This document shows, in pieces, positions 43,525 through 53,048 of a DNA stretch of 64,000 nucleotides. Numbering within the stretch: position 1 is the stretch's first letter; each line of letters begins with the position of its first letter. The notes beneath the pieces were generated by a model. It was not told where the DNA came from. It saw only the letters and a list, made by a program, of their open reading frames with translations, and did not search any database. Position numbers and translations under genes: made by a program. Source of the DNA: CAIWMF01 sp964402065 (GTDB lineage Bacteria > Verrucomicrobiota > Verrucomicrobiia > Chthoniobacterales > UBA6821); contig CAYOAN010000001.1 of NCBI GenBank assembly GCA_964402065.1, positions 124,001-188,000 of the forward strand, written 5' to 3'.

Positions 43525-45402
43525 ATGTTAGACACCGGTACATCTCGGCCTCGTAACGTTGATTGGAAAAGAGCTGCAGCGATTCTCTATGGAGATTGGG
43601 GAACGAGTAAGGCTTATGTTATTGGTCTTGCTTTTGCGGCGGCAGGATATAGCTCTTTCTGGCTGATTATTCCGATGTGCTTGCTAACAGCGCTCGTTGG
43701 AATCAACTATATTACGATTTGTCGACTCTATCCCAATGGGGGGGGCGTCTATGCAAGCGTGAGACATCGTTCGGAAGTCATTTCGATTGTCGGCGCTTTC
43801 TTAATGATTGCTGACTATATTGTGACAGCGGCTCTCAGCGCCTTATCTGCATTCCAATATTTAGGAGTTAGCCATCCTGCCTACTATGCCGGAGGTGCTA
43901 TTTTGGTCATTGGTTTTTTAAACTTTTTTGGGCCTAAGCATACAGGCGCTCTAGCGGTGATGATTTCAATCCCGACGGCATTAGTAGTGATGCTGTTAGC
44001 AGGTTTTTCTTTGCCGCATTTGGGGGTAGCATTAACTCATTTGAAACCCTTGCATGGTGGCTTAGGTCACAATTGGGTTGGCTTTGTTAGTATTGTTCTC
44101 GCTCTTTCTGGAGTAGAAGCAATTGCTAATGCTACGGGAGTCATGAAGTTAAATCCGGGAAGTTCTTTAAGAGCTCCCGTGGTCACTAAAACATCCACAC
44201 GTGCACTGCTCCTTGTTCTGGGAGAGGTCGTTGGTTTCACGGCGCTGCTTGGTCTAGCAATGACTTCATTGTCAGGGCTAACACTTGTGAATGGAGATGT
44301 GAGTGCGCCAGGCGCAGAGGGGGTGAGGGATTACATGCTGCGCTACATGGCTCAGGTTTTCATTGGTCACTCATTAGGGCCTGTCTGTGGAATGGTAGCT
44401 GCCTGGGTTGTTAGTATTACTTTTGGACTATTGCTCCTTTCTGCTGTAAACACAGCAATTCTTGGTTTGATTTCTATTTCCTTTTTAATGTCAAAAGATG
44501 AGGAAGTTCCACCAGTATTTGCAAAGCTTAATCAATTTGGAGTTCCTCATTTTGCTTTGTTATTGGTGACATTAATTCCAGCAGCTTTGGTCGTTTTTGT
44601 GGGAGATATTTCAGGACTTGCTGAACTCTATGCAGTCGGAGTTGTTGGTGCTATTGCCACAAATCTTGGAGCAACGATGACGGATTGGAAGTTACCTTTG
44701 CGCTTTTATGAACGTGGCTTGATGATGATTACGTTTGCTATTTTGGTCGCCATCGAGGTGACGCTTTTTGTTGAAAAGCCAGGAGCTCGTGTTTTTGCGG
44801 TGACAATCCTTGCGATTGGACTCATCATGCGTGGTCTTGCTCGAGAGCACTCACTGCGTAAAGCTGCAAAATTAAAAGCTCAAAGCCATGAGCTTCATCG
44901 CAAGGTGGAGGCCGTCAATGTAACCTCTCGCCAGCTGCCATCTGTAGTCAGCACAATGCAGCAAGCTCATCGTCAGTATGAGCATCCAACGCAGCATCAT
45001 GGAGGTCCAATTCTTGCGGCGGTTCGAGGGTTAGGAAAGACTCTTGATTTTGCAGTCGGCGAAGCCCGTGAAACGGGTCGCCCTCTTTATATCATGTTTA
45101 TTCGGGAGCAGCCAGTTATTGCCCCAGGAGATCGTAAGAAAAAATGGCATGATGATAAAGAGGCTAAAGTCATTTTTGAAAGTCTCAAAGAGGAAGGCCT
45201 TGGGGAAACAATATTGCCTTGTTATACAATCAGTGATTCTCCTCCTGATGCTATTGCTGACCTCGCGTCCACCATAGGTGCTGAACGCGTCATTATCGGC
45301 GCGTCGCAACGAGGCAAGCTGGTGAACATGCTGCGCGGTGATATGATTTCAACGCTCTCGAAGATGCTCCCGGAAGATATGTACCTAGTTGTCTGCGGCT
45401 AA
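43525..45402 (+). CDS. APC-superfamily permease with C-terminal UspA-like domain
   Basis: The 625-residue protein has about 12 membrane helices of the amino acid-polyamine-organocation type (LYGDWGTSKAYVIGLAFAAA near the start, LYPNGGGVYASVRH near 70-85) and a cytoplasmic C-terminal domain from about 490. The latter ends ERVIIGASQRGKLVNMLRGD, like the nucleotide loop of universal stress proteins. The substrate is unknown; amino acids or potassium are possible. It is monocistronic and a family B repeat starts two bases after the stop. Confidence 0.82.
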   Translation: MLDTGTSRPRNVDWKRAAAILYGDWGTSKAYVIGLAFAAAGYSSFWLIIPMCLLTALVGINYITICRLYPNGGGVYASVRHRSEVISIVGAFLMIADYIVTAALSALSAFQYLGVSHPAYYAGGAILVIGFLNFFGPKHTGALAVMISIPTALVVMLLAGFSLPHLGVALTHLKPLHGGLGHNWVGFVSIVLALSGVEAIANATGVMKLNPGSSLRAPVVTKTSTRALLLVLGEVVGFTALLGLAMTSLSGLTLVNGDVSAPGAEGVRDYMLRYMAQVFIGHSLGPVCGMVAAWVVSITFGLLLLSAVNTAILGLISISFLMSKDEEVPPVFAKLNQFGVPHFALLLVTLIPAALVVFVGDISGLAELYAVGVVGAIATNLGATMTDWKLPLRFYERGLMMITFAILVAIEVTLFVEKPGARVFAVTILAIGLIMRGLAREHSLRKAAKLKAQSHELHRKVEAVNVTSRQLPSVVSTMQQAHRQYEHPTQHHGGPILAAVRGLGKTLDFAVGEARETGRPLYIMFIREQPVIAPGDRKKKWHDDKEAKVIFESLKEEGLGETILPCYTISDSPPDAIADLASTIGAERVIIGASQRGKLVNMLRGDMISTLSKMLPEDMYLVVCG

Positions 45403-45403
45403 G

Positions 45404-45546
45404 AAAAGGCGTTGTTAATTCTACTGCTGTGGCGCAGGACTGCGTCACTCAGGTGCTCGAAGCCTCGAGTATTATATATACACTGCGTTTCTGCGCTCCT
45501 CGTTCCTTGTCCTGCATCCACAGCAGCGAATTTCCAACACCTTTTC
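45404..45546. repeat. Family B palindromic element, copy 2
   Basis: The ends AAAAGGCGTTG and CAACACCTTTT, with inner CTGCTGTGG and CCACAGCAG, are inverted repeats. The core (GCGTCACTCAGGTGCTCGA, then CACTGCGTT and GCGCTCCTCGTT) matches copies 1 and 3. The element begins two bases after the APC permease stop, so it may form its 3' end. An open frame across it (45412-45669) is not supported. Confidence 0.85.
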
Positions 45547-45972
45547 TTTGTTGTAGAGTTATGGTTTATTCGGTGCTCTGAGGCGCTCTCGAGCGGTTTT
45601 GGTGAAAGAAACCACTTTGGAGCAAATTTCAGGATTTTTTACAGAGAAGAAGTTGAGGTTCAGCTGTGATTGCTGTCTAGTTTTCAATAGCAACTCATTG
45701 ATTTACAAGATAATTTATTGAAAATGCCAAAGGCCGTTTTCCGGGTATCATCATAGCACCCCACTCAAAATCGAGTCACCACGGGCCTCTTAGAGCGTTC
45801 TTTTTGTTAAGATTCGCCAAAAAACAGTGTGAGTTTCTAACGCTATTAAATGAAGGGGCTTTTCCTTCATAAAAACAATCTCTTCCGTTGTGGGAAGAAA
45901 GCTTTCTGCTACACTTATTGCCCTCCGTTTTATTAGAAAAGAAAATATTCTCCCAGTTTTTTCTGCAGCATC
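45547..45972. other. Non-coding stretch before the exported helical protein gene
   Basis: No gene is supported here. Two small hairpins are visible: ATGAAGG/CCTTCAT (45850-45870) and TCTTCC/GGAAGA (45881-45898). They lie within 125 bases of the next gene and could belong to its leader. No promoter matched well enough to call. Confidence 0.5.
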
Positions 45973-47937
45973 GTGCTGCTGTTGTCACTTACATTTTTGA
46001 GCAGTTCATTCGCTGTAGAGCTGGGACTTACGAAAACAAAAAAATTTAGCGTATGGGATGTCGTTACCGATGAGGAAAAGCAAGATGATGTAGCGGTACA
46101 GGAAGAAGCTCAAAGGCGCCGGCGTGATCGATCAGCTAGTGAGGATGATGAAGATAGCTCGAGTTTGGAACAACGAAGAGATGAAGCAGTTGTTCAAGAA
46201 CGAAGAGCGACAGCTTTCACAGATAAAGCCTTTGATCCTGATAATAATTCCATAGAGGAGTTGTTAAAAAGGCCGGATGAAGAAGTGTTGCCTTTGTTAG
46301 GAGATGCACGCGTTCGGAATGCCATGCTTAAAAAAGTGGAGGGCTATCAAAAGGAAGCAACCGTAGAAAAAAATACTTTGATACCTGATGGGAGTAATAG
46401 AAATGAGGTAGTGGAAGAAGCTACATGGATCTGGGAGGGATTAAGAGAACACATGGAAAAGGCGTTGAAGGATGATAAGCGGCCTCTATTTTTAGAAGAT
46501 ATTAGGATAGCGGAGAGATTACGCTCCTTAGTGAAAGAAAAGAAAGAACTTACAGAGGAGATGCTCGGCTTTTCTCCTGAGAGTGTAGCTGATTTTCAAT
46601 ATGACAAGGAGACACTCTCTTTTAAAATGCAAGAAGCCCACGCGCTCGATGCGCTTTCTCAACTTCGCTTCGATGCAGCGCCAGCATTAGATTCCATGCG
46701 AAAAAAGTTGAGCGCTGCGTATGAACAAATTCTTTCATTTAGTAGGAGGCCAACAGAACAACAAGCGACTAAATTATCTAGGGGTTATTATTCTGAACTA
46801 CATGAGAGCTTTTTAACGTTAGTAGGAGAAGCTGTTCAAGCTCTTGGGGAGGGGCGCTCCAATGCTGTTGCTGCCCTGGATTCGCTGATAGAGAAGCAGA
46901 AGACTTTTTTATTTCAAGGACGGAATACCGACAGGTCAGAACAATTGTTGCTGCGGGCAGAAGTAGAAGCTCTGCTGTTAAAAATAAAAGATGATGCAGA
47001 AATCAACGCGATTGTTGATGAGGAGATGGCTTCTTTTCCTTGGGACTTTGAGAAGGCTTATCGTGAAAATTTAGAGAACCTTCAGTCTGCTGAGAGTGAA
47101 GGTGTCACGCCGGGCACAGGAGTGGCAGGCACTTTAAGTCAACTCAACATAACAGCAAAAGGGAGAGCGAAGTTAGAGGCTCTGAAAACGAAATTAAAAA
47201 ATGAAACAGGAGATCCTCTTCTTGCGACAAGGAGCGATTCTCTGTTTCTTGTGGAGTTCCTTAATGAAGAGGAAAGAAACGCAGCTCTCGAAAATTTAAG
47301 AAAGCCAAGCAAGCGAGACGCCATGATGCGTAAAGTATTCAACTGGTCTGCACGATTGGTAAACGAAGTTCTTCCCTTTGACAGGTGGAATCAGGCGGCG
47401 AGAAGTGAAGATAGAGATCCTTTATTGCTAATGCTGGAAACGCAGAAGAGAAAAATAAGAAGCGCTAATAGCTTGCTATCTAATGACAATGATTTGTTGG
47501 ATGCTCTTGAAGAGGCAAAAATTCTTTATCCGTATGTGCAGAAAAAGATCGATCTTTGTAACAATCTCATGGGTGTAAGTCCGGATCAATGGCTTCCATA
47601 TCGCCATAAAATTGAACGTCTTTGGGATGAAAACTGTAATAGAGGTGAGGGTAAGCTTGCTTTGGAGCAGCTTGACGAGTTAGCAGCATCAAGACTTCTT
47701 GCGGAACAAACAATGATTCAAAGACAAGATCCTTACCTAAGGCATGTCCTTGATCAAATCAGAGATGAGGATGAACAAGTATTTACAAATCAGGCGTCCA
47801 AAGCGGTGGCCTTGGCGTTAAAAACTAGGCAGTTTGAATGTCGAAAATTCTCTATTCAAGTAGCAGGAGGAAGTTGTTTGATGGCGCTTTGTTATTTGCT
47901 CTGGCTTGGTTATAACAATGATATCGCGGCTTCGTAG
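45973..47937 (+). CDS. Large exported helical protein with C-terminal membrane anchor (unknown)
   Basis: The 654-residue product begins with a hydrophobic signal segment (VLLLSLTFLSSSFA), is then highly charged and helical, probably with coiled coils, and has one membrane segment near 632-650. There is an Arg/Asp/Glu-rich low-complexity stretch at 40-75. No family is recognised. The start is uncertain: GTG at 45973 leaves no positive N-region, while in-frame codons upstream encode KRK right after a TAG. The layout resembles the protein at 61100-63298. Its 3' end overlaps the convergent RluA-like gene by 28 bases. Confidence 0.65.
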   Translation: MLLLSLTFLSSSFAVELGLTKTKKFSVWDVVTDEEKQDDVAVQEEAQRRRRDRSASEDDEDSSSLEQRRDEAVVQERRATAFTDKAFDPDNNSIEELLKRPDEEVLPLLGDARVRNAMLKKVEGYQKEATVEKNTLIPDGSNRNEVVEEATWIWEGLREHMEKALKDDKRPLFLEDIRIAERLRSLVKEKKELTEEMLGFSPESVADFQYDKETLSFKMQEAHALDALSQLRFDAAPALDSMRKKLSAAYEQILSFSRRPTEQQATKLSRGYYSELHESFLTLVGEAVQALGEGRSNAVAALDSLIEKQKTFLFQGRNTDRSEQLLLRAEVEALLLKIKDDAEINAIVDEEMASFPWDFEKAYRENLENLQSAESEGVTPGTGVAGTLSQLNITAKGRAKLEALKTKLKNETGDPLLATRSDSLFLVEFLNEEERNAALENLRKPSKRDAMMRKVFNWSARLVNEVLPFDRWNQAARSEDRDPLLLMLETQKRKIRSANSLLSNDNDLLDALEEAKILYPYVQKKIDLCNNLMGVSPDQWLPYRHKIERLWDENCNRGEGKLALEQLDELAASRLLAEQTMIQRQDPYLRHVLDQIRDEDEQVFTNQASKAVALALKTRQFECRKFSIQVAGGSCLMALCYLLWLGYNNDIAAS

Positions 47938-48659
47938 CAGAGAGATTGCAGATCGTGATAAAGAGTCACTTCCCAACGTTGAATTTTTTCTGGAAGGCTG
48001 ACTTCCAGTCCACTTGCGTGCAAGGCGTGGCGTGGTAGCCAGAGTTTTTTTTCTAAAGCGGGAGTCCAGCCGGTTTCGATAAATTCGAGATAGCATTCTT
48101 CAGAGGGGCCATAAATTTTATCACCGACGATCGGATGTCCAAGATAGGCGAGGTGAACGCGAATTTGATGTGTGCGCCCCGTGCGAGGCCAGCAGCGCAC
48201 AAGTGAGAGTGGGCCATGGAATGGATGGGTAAAACGTTTTTCAATTTGAAAATCAGTTATTGCTGGTGCACCGCTCGGATGCACTGCACGTTGAAGCCAG
48301 ACTTTTGAAGGTGTGACTTCTCCTTTTCTCAAAAGTGGAGCATCGATGGTTCCCTGATCTTCTTTGGGCCAGCCAACAACAATTGCTTGATATTCTTTTT
48401 TAAAGTCACCGTGTTCTAACGCCATCGCATAAGTGCGTGCGGCTTGATGATGTTTGGCAACGAGAAGAATACCACTCGTCTCTCGATCAAGGCGATGGAT
48501 GAGAGAAACTTGACCGCCATTGATGCATTCAAAAGCCAGGAGCTCTTTTAATTGATCCCATAGTGTGATGGGTCCGCCAGGCTTGGTTGGATGCACCAGC
48601 AAGTGAGGCGGTTTATTAATTACTAAAAGATCTTGAGTCTCATCAATAATTGTTAGCAT
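47910..48659 (-). CDS. RluA-family pseudouridine synthase
   Basis: The 249-residue enzyme isomerises uridine in rRNA or tRNA. The catalytic motif is HRLDRETSG (55-63) with D58, and RTGRTHQIRVHLAYLGHPIVGD near 160-180 is the second RluA signature. There is no N-terminal S4 domain, as in the RluA/TruC-like short forms, so the exact target base cannot be named. It is divergent from lpxC, with a family A repeat in the 292-base gap between them. Confidence 0.9.
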   Translation of the reverse strand: MLTIIDETQDLLVINKPPHLLVHPTKPGGPITLWDQLKELLAFECINGGQVSLIHRLDRETSGILLVAKHHQAARTYAMALEHGDFKKEYQAIVVGWPKEDQGTIDAPLLRKGEVTPSKVWLQRAVHPSGAPAITDFQIEKRFTHPFHGPLSLVRCWPRTGRTHQIRVHLAYLGHPIVGDKIYGPSEECYLEFIETGWTPALEKKLWLPRHALHASGLEVSLPEKIQRWEVTLYHDLQSLCYEAAISLL

Positions 48660-48708
48660 AAAATTTATTGTGGGCGGTCTGTTCTATTATGCAAAACGGG
48701 TAACCGAT

Positions 48709-48872
48709 ACAGCGTATTAAATTGAGAAGCGTACGCTATAGGCTTGCGCTTTTTGCTTAAGACTGCGTTTTCAACGCTAGGTTATCAGAAGATAGTGTCT
48801 CGATCTTCGGTCTTATTCTAAGAAAAAATTTTCGCACTTCTAACGAGCCCTTCTCAATTTAATAAGCTATAG
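48709..48872. repeat. Family A palindromic element, copy 2
   Basis: About 164 bp, inverted relative to copy 1 at 2383-2552. The ends share GTATTAAATTGAGAAG and CTTCTCAATTTAATA. On the reverse strand the interior reads GTTAGAAGTGC, TTTTTTCTTAG, CCGAAGATCGAGAC and AACGCAGTC, in the same order as copy 1. It fills most of the gap between the divergent RluA-like gene and lpxC, so it sits within or next to two promoters. Confidence 0.85.
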
Positions 48873-48951
48873 GAAAGATGGAATACAATATGGTGATCAT
48901 GGCAGAAAAAAATCTTCCCTCCAACATTGTAAGCTTCTAGACTTTTCGCTT

Positions 48952-50256
48952 ATGCAAAAACAGCGGACTCTTGCACAATCAGCCAGCTTTACTGGCAGTG
49001 CTCTTCATACAGGTAATCATGTTACACTGACTCTTCACCCTGCACCAGCGGGATATGGCTATAAATTTAAGCGGAGTGATTTGCCTGATGAGCCAATTAT
49101 CGATGCTAAGGTAGAATATGTAAAAACGGTAGAGCGTTCAACAACCCTAGTGGAAGGAAATGCAAAGATTCATACCGTTGAGCACATTCTATCAGCTTTG
49201 GCGGGGATGGGAGTTGACAATGCTCTGATTGAAATGAATGCCAATGAGCCTCCCATTATTGATGGAAGCGCAAAGGCTTATGTAGAACTTATTCAGCAAG
49301 CGGGGACGGTTGAGCTTGATGCACCACGTGTTTGTTTGGAAGTGAGTGAGCCGCTCTCTTATGAGTCACCTGGGGGTTCAATGCTAACACTGTTTCCTGG
49401 TCCAGGTTTTCGAATTTCATGCACTCAAGTTGGTCCAGATGGGCGGTACACCCAATATCTCTCACTCGAGATTACGCCTGAGGTTTATGCTCGCGAGATC
49501 GCACCAGCAAGAACGTTTGTTTTTTATGAAGAAGTAAAGGACTTGATGGAAAAAGGTCTCATCAAGGGTGGAAGCTTAGAAAATGCTTTGGTCGTTCGTG
49601 GCGATTCTGTCTTGAGTAAGGAACCGCTTCGTTTTGCCGATGAATTTGTGCGTCATAAAATTCTCGACATCATCGGTGATCTAGCGCTTGTTGGACGTCC
49701 TTTACAAGGCCATATTGTGGCTGTTCGCCCTGGACATGGTCCTAATACCGAGCTTGCACGCGTTGTTGCAAAGCGTCATGCAGAGTTGCTAGCTATGGCT
49801 CCTCGTCCAATGACTTCTTCGACAATGGTGATGGACATCAATGAAGTGATGAGAGCCTTGCCGCATCGTTATCCATTTCTCATGGTAGATCGCATTATTG
49901 AGATCGATGGGGAAACAAAAGCCGTTGGCGTAAAAAGTGTCAGCATCAATGAGCCTTATTTTCAGGGACACTTTCCAGGGCATCCTGTCATGCCTGGAGT
50001 GCTACAAGTCGAAGCAATGGCTCAAGTTGCAAGCATCATCATGATGCGCAAAACTGAAAACTTAGGAAAGATCGGCTATTTTATGAGCGCTGATGAAGTG
50101 AAATTTAGAAAGCCGGTTATGCCAGGAGATACACTTTTTATTCATGTTGAAATGATGCGTGCTCGTAAAAATTTGGGTAAGGCAAGTTGCCAGTGTAAGG
50201 TCAATGGCGAGGTCGTATCCGAAGGGGTGCTCATGTTTGGGTTAATTGCTAAATAA
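48952..50256 (+). CDS. lpxC-fabZ: Bifunctional UDP-3-O-acyl-N-acetylglucosamine deacetylase / 3-hydroxyacyl-ACP dehydratase
   Basis: The 434-residue fusion has LpxC at 1-285 and FabZ at about 292-434. LpxC zinc ligands are H78 (TVEHILSALAG) and the His and Asp in RHKILDIIGD; GHIVAVRPGHG follows. FabZ has LPHRYPFLMVDR and the catalytic HFPGHPVMPGVLQVEAMAQ. LpxC commits to lipid A; FabZ dehydrates 3-hydroxyacyl-ACP and so competes for the LpxA substrate. Such fusions are known from Bacteroidetes and related lineages. lpxA starts directly after the stop. Confidence 0.95.
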   Translation: MQKQRTLAQSASFTGSALHTGNHVTLTLHPAPAGYGYKFKRSDLPDEPIIDAKVEYVKTVERSTTLVEGNAKIHTVEHILSALAGMGVDNALIEMNANEPPIIDGSAKAYVELIQQAGTVELDAPRVCLEVSEPLSYESPGGSMLTLFPGPGFRISCTQVGPDGRYTQYLSLEITPEVYAREIAPARTFVFYEEVKDLMEKGLIKGGSLENALVVRGDSVLSKEPLRFADEFVRHKILDIIGDLALVGRPLQGHIVAVRPGHGPNTELARVVAKRHAELLAMAPRPMTSSTMVMDINEVMRALPHRYPFLMVDRIIEIDGETKAVGVKSVSINEPYFQGHFPGHPVMPGVLQVEAMAQVASIIMMRKTENLGKIGYFMSADEVKFRKPVMPGDTLFIHVEMMRARKNLGKASCQCKVNGEVVSEGVLMFGLIAK

Positions 50257-51030
50257 ATGTCTCAAGTCCACCCAACAGCCATCATTGATCCTAGTGCCAA
50301 GATCGGTTCAGGAACTCGTATTGGTCCTTATTGCGTCATTGGTGCAGAAGTAGAAATTGGTCAGGATTGTTATTTACACAGTCATGTAAGCATGATGGGA
50401 CCTACAAAGGTTGGTGTGCATAATGAATTTTATCCCTACACATCGATTGGCCAGCGAACACAAGATTTAAAATATGTAGGAGAACCAACATACTTAGAAA
50501 TTGGGGATCACAATTGTTTTCGAGAGTTTGTAACGGTGAATCGTGGGACAGCGCCTTACGGAAAGACTATTGTTGGGAGTCACGGAAATTTCTTAGCCTA
50601 TGCTCATATTGCCCATGATTGCAGTGTCGGAGATCATGTGATTTTTTCTAATAATGGAACGCTGGCAGGTCATGTGACTGTTGGAGATTATGCCGTGATT
50701 GGTGGGTTGAGTGCGGTTCACCAATTTTGCCGGATTGGAGAACATGCGATGATTGGTGGCTGTGCGAAGATTGTGCAGGATGTTCCGAGTTTTATGATCG
50801 CAGATGGTAATCCCGCAGAAATCCGTGGTGTTAATCAAGCAGGCTTGGAGCGCCGTGAATTTTCAATGCAAGCGATTAAAGAACTTCGTGATGCCTACAA
50901 AACAATCTATCGAGGCTCGTTCAACACTAGTCAAGCTGTAGAGGTGCTTCAAAAAAAATATGAGCATTCTGCTATTATTAAAAAGTTATTAGATTTTATC
51001 CGAGAGAGTAAGCGGGGAATTATTAGATAA
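50257..51030 (+). CDS. lpxA: Acyl-ACP-UDP-N-acetylglucosamine O-acyltransferase
   Basis: The 257-residue enzyme performs the first step of lipid A synthesis. The N-terminal 190 residues are left-handed beta-helix hexapeptide repeats (IDPSAKIGSGTRIGPYCVIG), with the catalytic His in YAHIAHDCSVGDHV near 122. The C-terminal helical domain (EFSMQAIKELRDAYKTIY) is intact. The TAA of lpxC-fabZ and this ATG are adjacent. The presence of both genes shows a Gram-negative outer membrane with LPS. Confidence 0.96.
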   Translation: MSQVHPTAIIDPSAKIGSGTRIGPYCVIGAEVEIGQDCYLHSHVSMMGPTKVGVHNEFYPYTSIGQRTQDLKYVGEPTYLEIGDHNCFREFVTVNRGTAPYGKTIVGSHGNFLAYAHIAHDCSVGDHVIFSNNGTLAGHVTVGDYAVIGGLSAVHQFCRIGEHAMIGGCAKIVQDVPSFMIADGNPAEIRGVNQAGLERREFSMQAIKELRDAYKTIYRGSFNTSQAVEVLQKKYEHSAIIKKLLDFIRESKRGIIR

Positions 51031-51038
51031 AAATTAAT

Positions 51039-53045
51039 ATGAAAGCGTGCTGCCATTCCTCTCCACCTACGAATGAGGTTGCAGCTTTATCCGAAGTCGA
51101 TTACTGGCGGCAGCATTTTTGGAGCGCGTGCTGGTGGAGCTTGCCGCTTCTTGTTGTTTCGATGGGAACTATGTTGTTCCAAAATACTTTCCCTTTTTTG
51201 TTCAAGGCTTGGACCCAATGGGTTCAATTTTTCTTGGCGCTTCCAATTCTTTTTTTAGCAGGAGTTCCTATTTGGAAGAGAGGTCTTCATTCTTTTTTTC
51301 AACGTTCATTGAATATGTTTTCATTGATCGTTGTAGGAGTTGCTGGAACCTTTTTTTACAGTTGTTGGCAGCTAATACGTTCCTCTTCATCAGCTCATCA
51401 TGATCTCTATTTTGAAGCGGCAGCCATGATTGTAGACTTGGTCTTGTTGGGACAATTTTTAGAATCACTTGGGCGTAAGAAGGCAGGAACAGCTCTGCAA
51501 GAGCTTTTGGAGGAGGTTCCAACTGTTGCAACCTTAGTTCTTGAAGATAACGAAAGGAAAGTTTCAGTTAGTAGTCTTCACCCCGGTAATATTATTCGCA
51601 TTCATCCAGGAGAAAAAATTCCCGTTGATGGCATTCTTGTTGAAGGAAATTCTGCTGTTGATGAGTCACTCTTAACAGGAGAATCATTGCCAGTTGAAAA
51701 AGCAAAAGGAACTCGTGTTTATGCTGGGGCGCTCAATGGCTATGGAAGCTTTGTGATGAGAGTAGAGCAAGTAGGAACAGAGACGATGGTTGAGCAGATG
51801 AGAAGGATTATTTTGAGGGCTCAACAAAACCATGCTCCCGTTCAGAAATTGGCTGATCGGATTGCTGCGAAAATTGTGCCGCTTATTTTTGTGATTGCCG
51901 GAACAACCTTCTTGGCGTGGTATTTTCTGTATCCTGAGCTTGGCGGAGCTTTTGCATTAGGCCGCGCTTTGTCAGTGCTCATGATTACTTGTCCATGTGC
52001 TTTGGGATTGGCAACACCGTTAGCATTGACTGTTGGTATTGAAGGTGCAGCTCGCCATGGAATCCTTGTGAGAGATTCAAGCGCGCTCGAGAAGCTTGAA
52101 GAGGCAACCATGATTGTCTTTGACAAAACAGGAACATTAACTGAAGGGACATTTGAAGTTGTTGGATTGAAGAATTGTTCAACGCTCGCTCCTGAAGAAT
52201 GGTTGAGTATTTTAGCTGCAGCAGAGCGTGGAAGCGAACATCCTTTGAGTCTTGCTATCTTGCGTTATGCAAAGGCAAAAAGTGACACTGAAAAAAGGGC
52301 TTCTTTTTTTGAGGCAATTCCAGGAGGAGGAATTCGTGCAATTGTTGATGGGAAAAGCATTCTTGCAGGGAGTCAAAAATTTTTAGAAGAAGAAAAAATT
52401 ACTTTGAAAGGACACGAAAGTTTTTTTCAAAACCAAAAAGAAACAATAATTGCTATGGCTATCAATGGTGTGTTGGTAGGGATTGTACTCCTTGATGATC
52501 CCTTGAAGTCAGAAGCAACAGAAGTTGTTCAGTCCTTGGTAGGAGAAGGTTTTCAAGTGGCAATGCTAACAGGTGATCGTGAATCTGTTGCTCGTAATGT
52601 AGCCAATGAACTTGGGATCGTAAGCTGGCAAGCAGGTCTCTCACCTCAAGAAAAAGCAAGACAGATCAAGGAGTGGCAGCAGAATAATGAAAAAATTATT
52701 ATGGTTGGGGATGGTCTTAATGATGCACCAGCACTTAGTGTAGCTAATGTTTCATTGGCTGTTCATCGAGGCTCTAATCTTGCTAAGGAGACAGCAGGAA
52801 TTATTTTGATGAAACCTTCCTTAAGATCCATTTTCACTGCACAACGTTGGAGTCACAGAACGATGCTTGTCGTTCGGCAAAATTTATTTTTTGCTTTTGC
52901 TTACAACTTGCTTGCGGTTCCCTTAGCTGCAGGATTCTTGTATTCCTCATTTGGTTTGCTTCTCAACCCGATGTGGGCCACAGCTGCGATGAGCCTGAGC
53001 TCGCTTTCTGTTGTTGGAAACTCGCTCAGGCTAAGAAAAAACTGA
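51039..53045 (+). CDS. copA: Copper-transporting P1B-type ATPase without N-terminal metal-binding domain
   Basis: The 668-residue pump has eight membrane segments, the intramembrane CPC motif (TCPCALGLATPLA near 318-330), the phosphorylated DKTGT near 361, SEHPLSLAI with the HP pair, and GDGLNDAPAL in the hinge. There is no GMTCxxC heavy-metal domain; the N-terminus has only KACCHSS. It fits Cu(I) transport, perhaps supplying the oxidase or detoxifying copper. It begins eight bases after lpxA, an odd partner for lipid A genes. Confidence 0.9.
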   Translation: MKACCHSSPPTNEVAALSEVDYWRQHFWSACWWSLPLLVVSMGTMLFQNTFPFLFKAWTQWVQFFLALPILFLAGVPIWKRGLHSFFQRSLNMFSLIVVGVAGTFFYSCWQLIRSSSSAHHDLYFEAAAMIVDLVLLGQFLESLGRKKAGTALQELLEEVPTVATLVLEDNERKVSVSSLHPGNIIRIHPGEKIPVDGILVEGNSAVDESLLTGESLPVEKAKGTRVYAGALNGYGSFVMRVEQVGTETMVEQMRRIILRAQQNHAPVQKLADRIAAKIVPLIFVIAGTTFLAWYFLYPELGGAFALGRALSVLMITCPCALGLATPLALTVGIEGAARHGILVRDSSALEKLEEATMIVFDKTGTLTEGTFEVVGLKNCSTLAPEEWLSILAAAERGSEHPLSLAILRYAKAKSDTEKRASFFEAIPGGGIRAIVDGKSILAGSQKFLEEEKITLKGHESFFQNQKETIIAMAINGVLVGIVLLDDPLKSEATEVVQSLVGEGFQVAMLTGDRESVARNVANELGIVSWQAGLSPQEKARQIKEWQQNNEKIIMVGDGLNDAPALSVANVSLAVHRGSNLAKETAGIILMKPSLRSIFTAQRWSHRTMLVVRQNLFFAFAYNLLAVPLAAGFLYSSFGLLLNPMWATAAMSLSSLSVVGNSLRLRKN

Positions 53046-53048
53046 AGA

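Noticed and set aside
45412..45669. An 85-residue open frame downstream of the APC permease
   Set aside because: It lies across a family B palindromic repeat, and the frame is not kept in the other copies.
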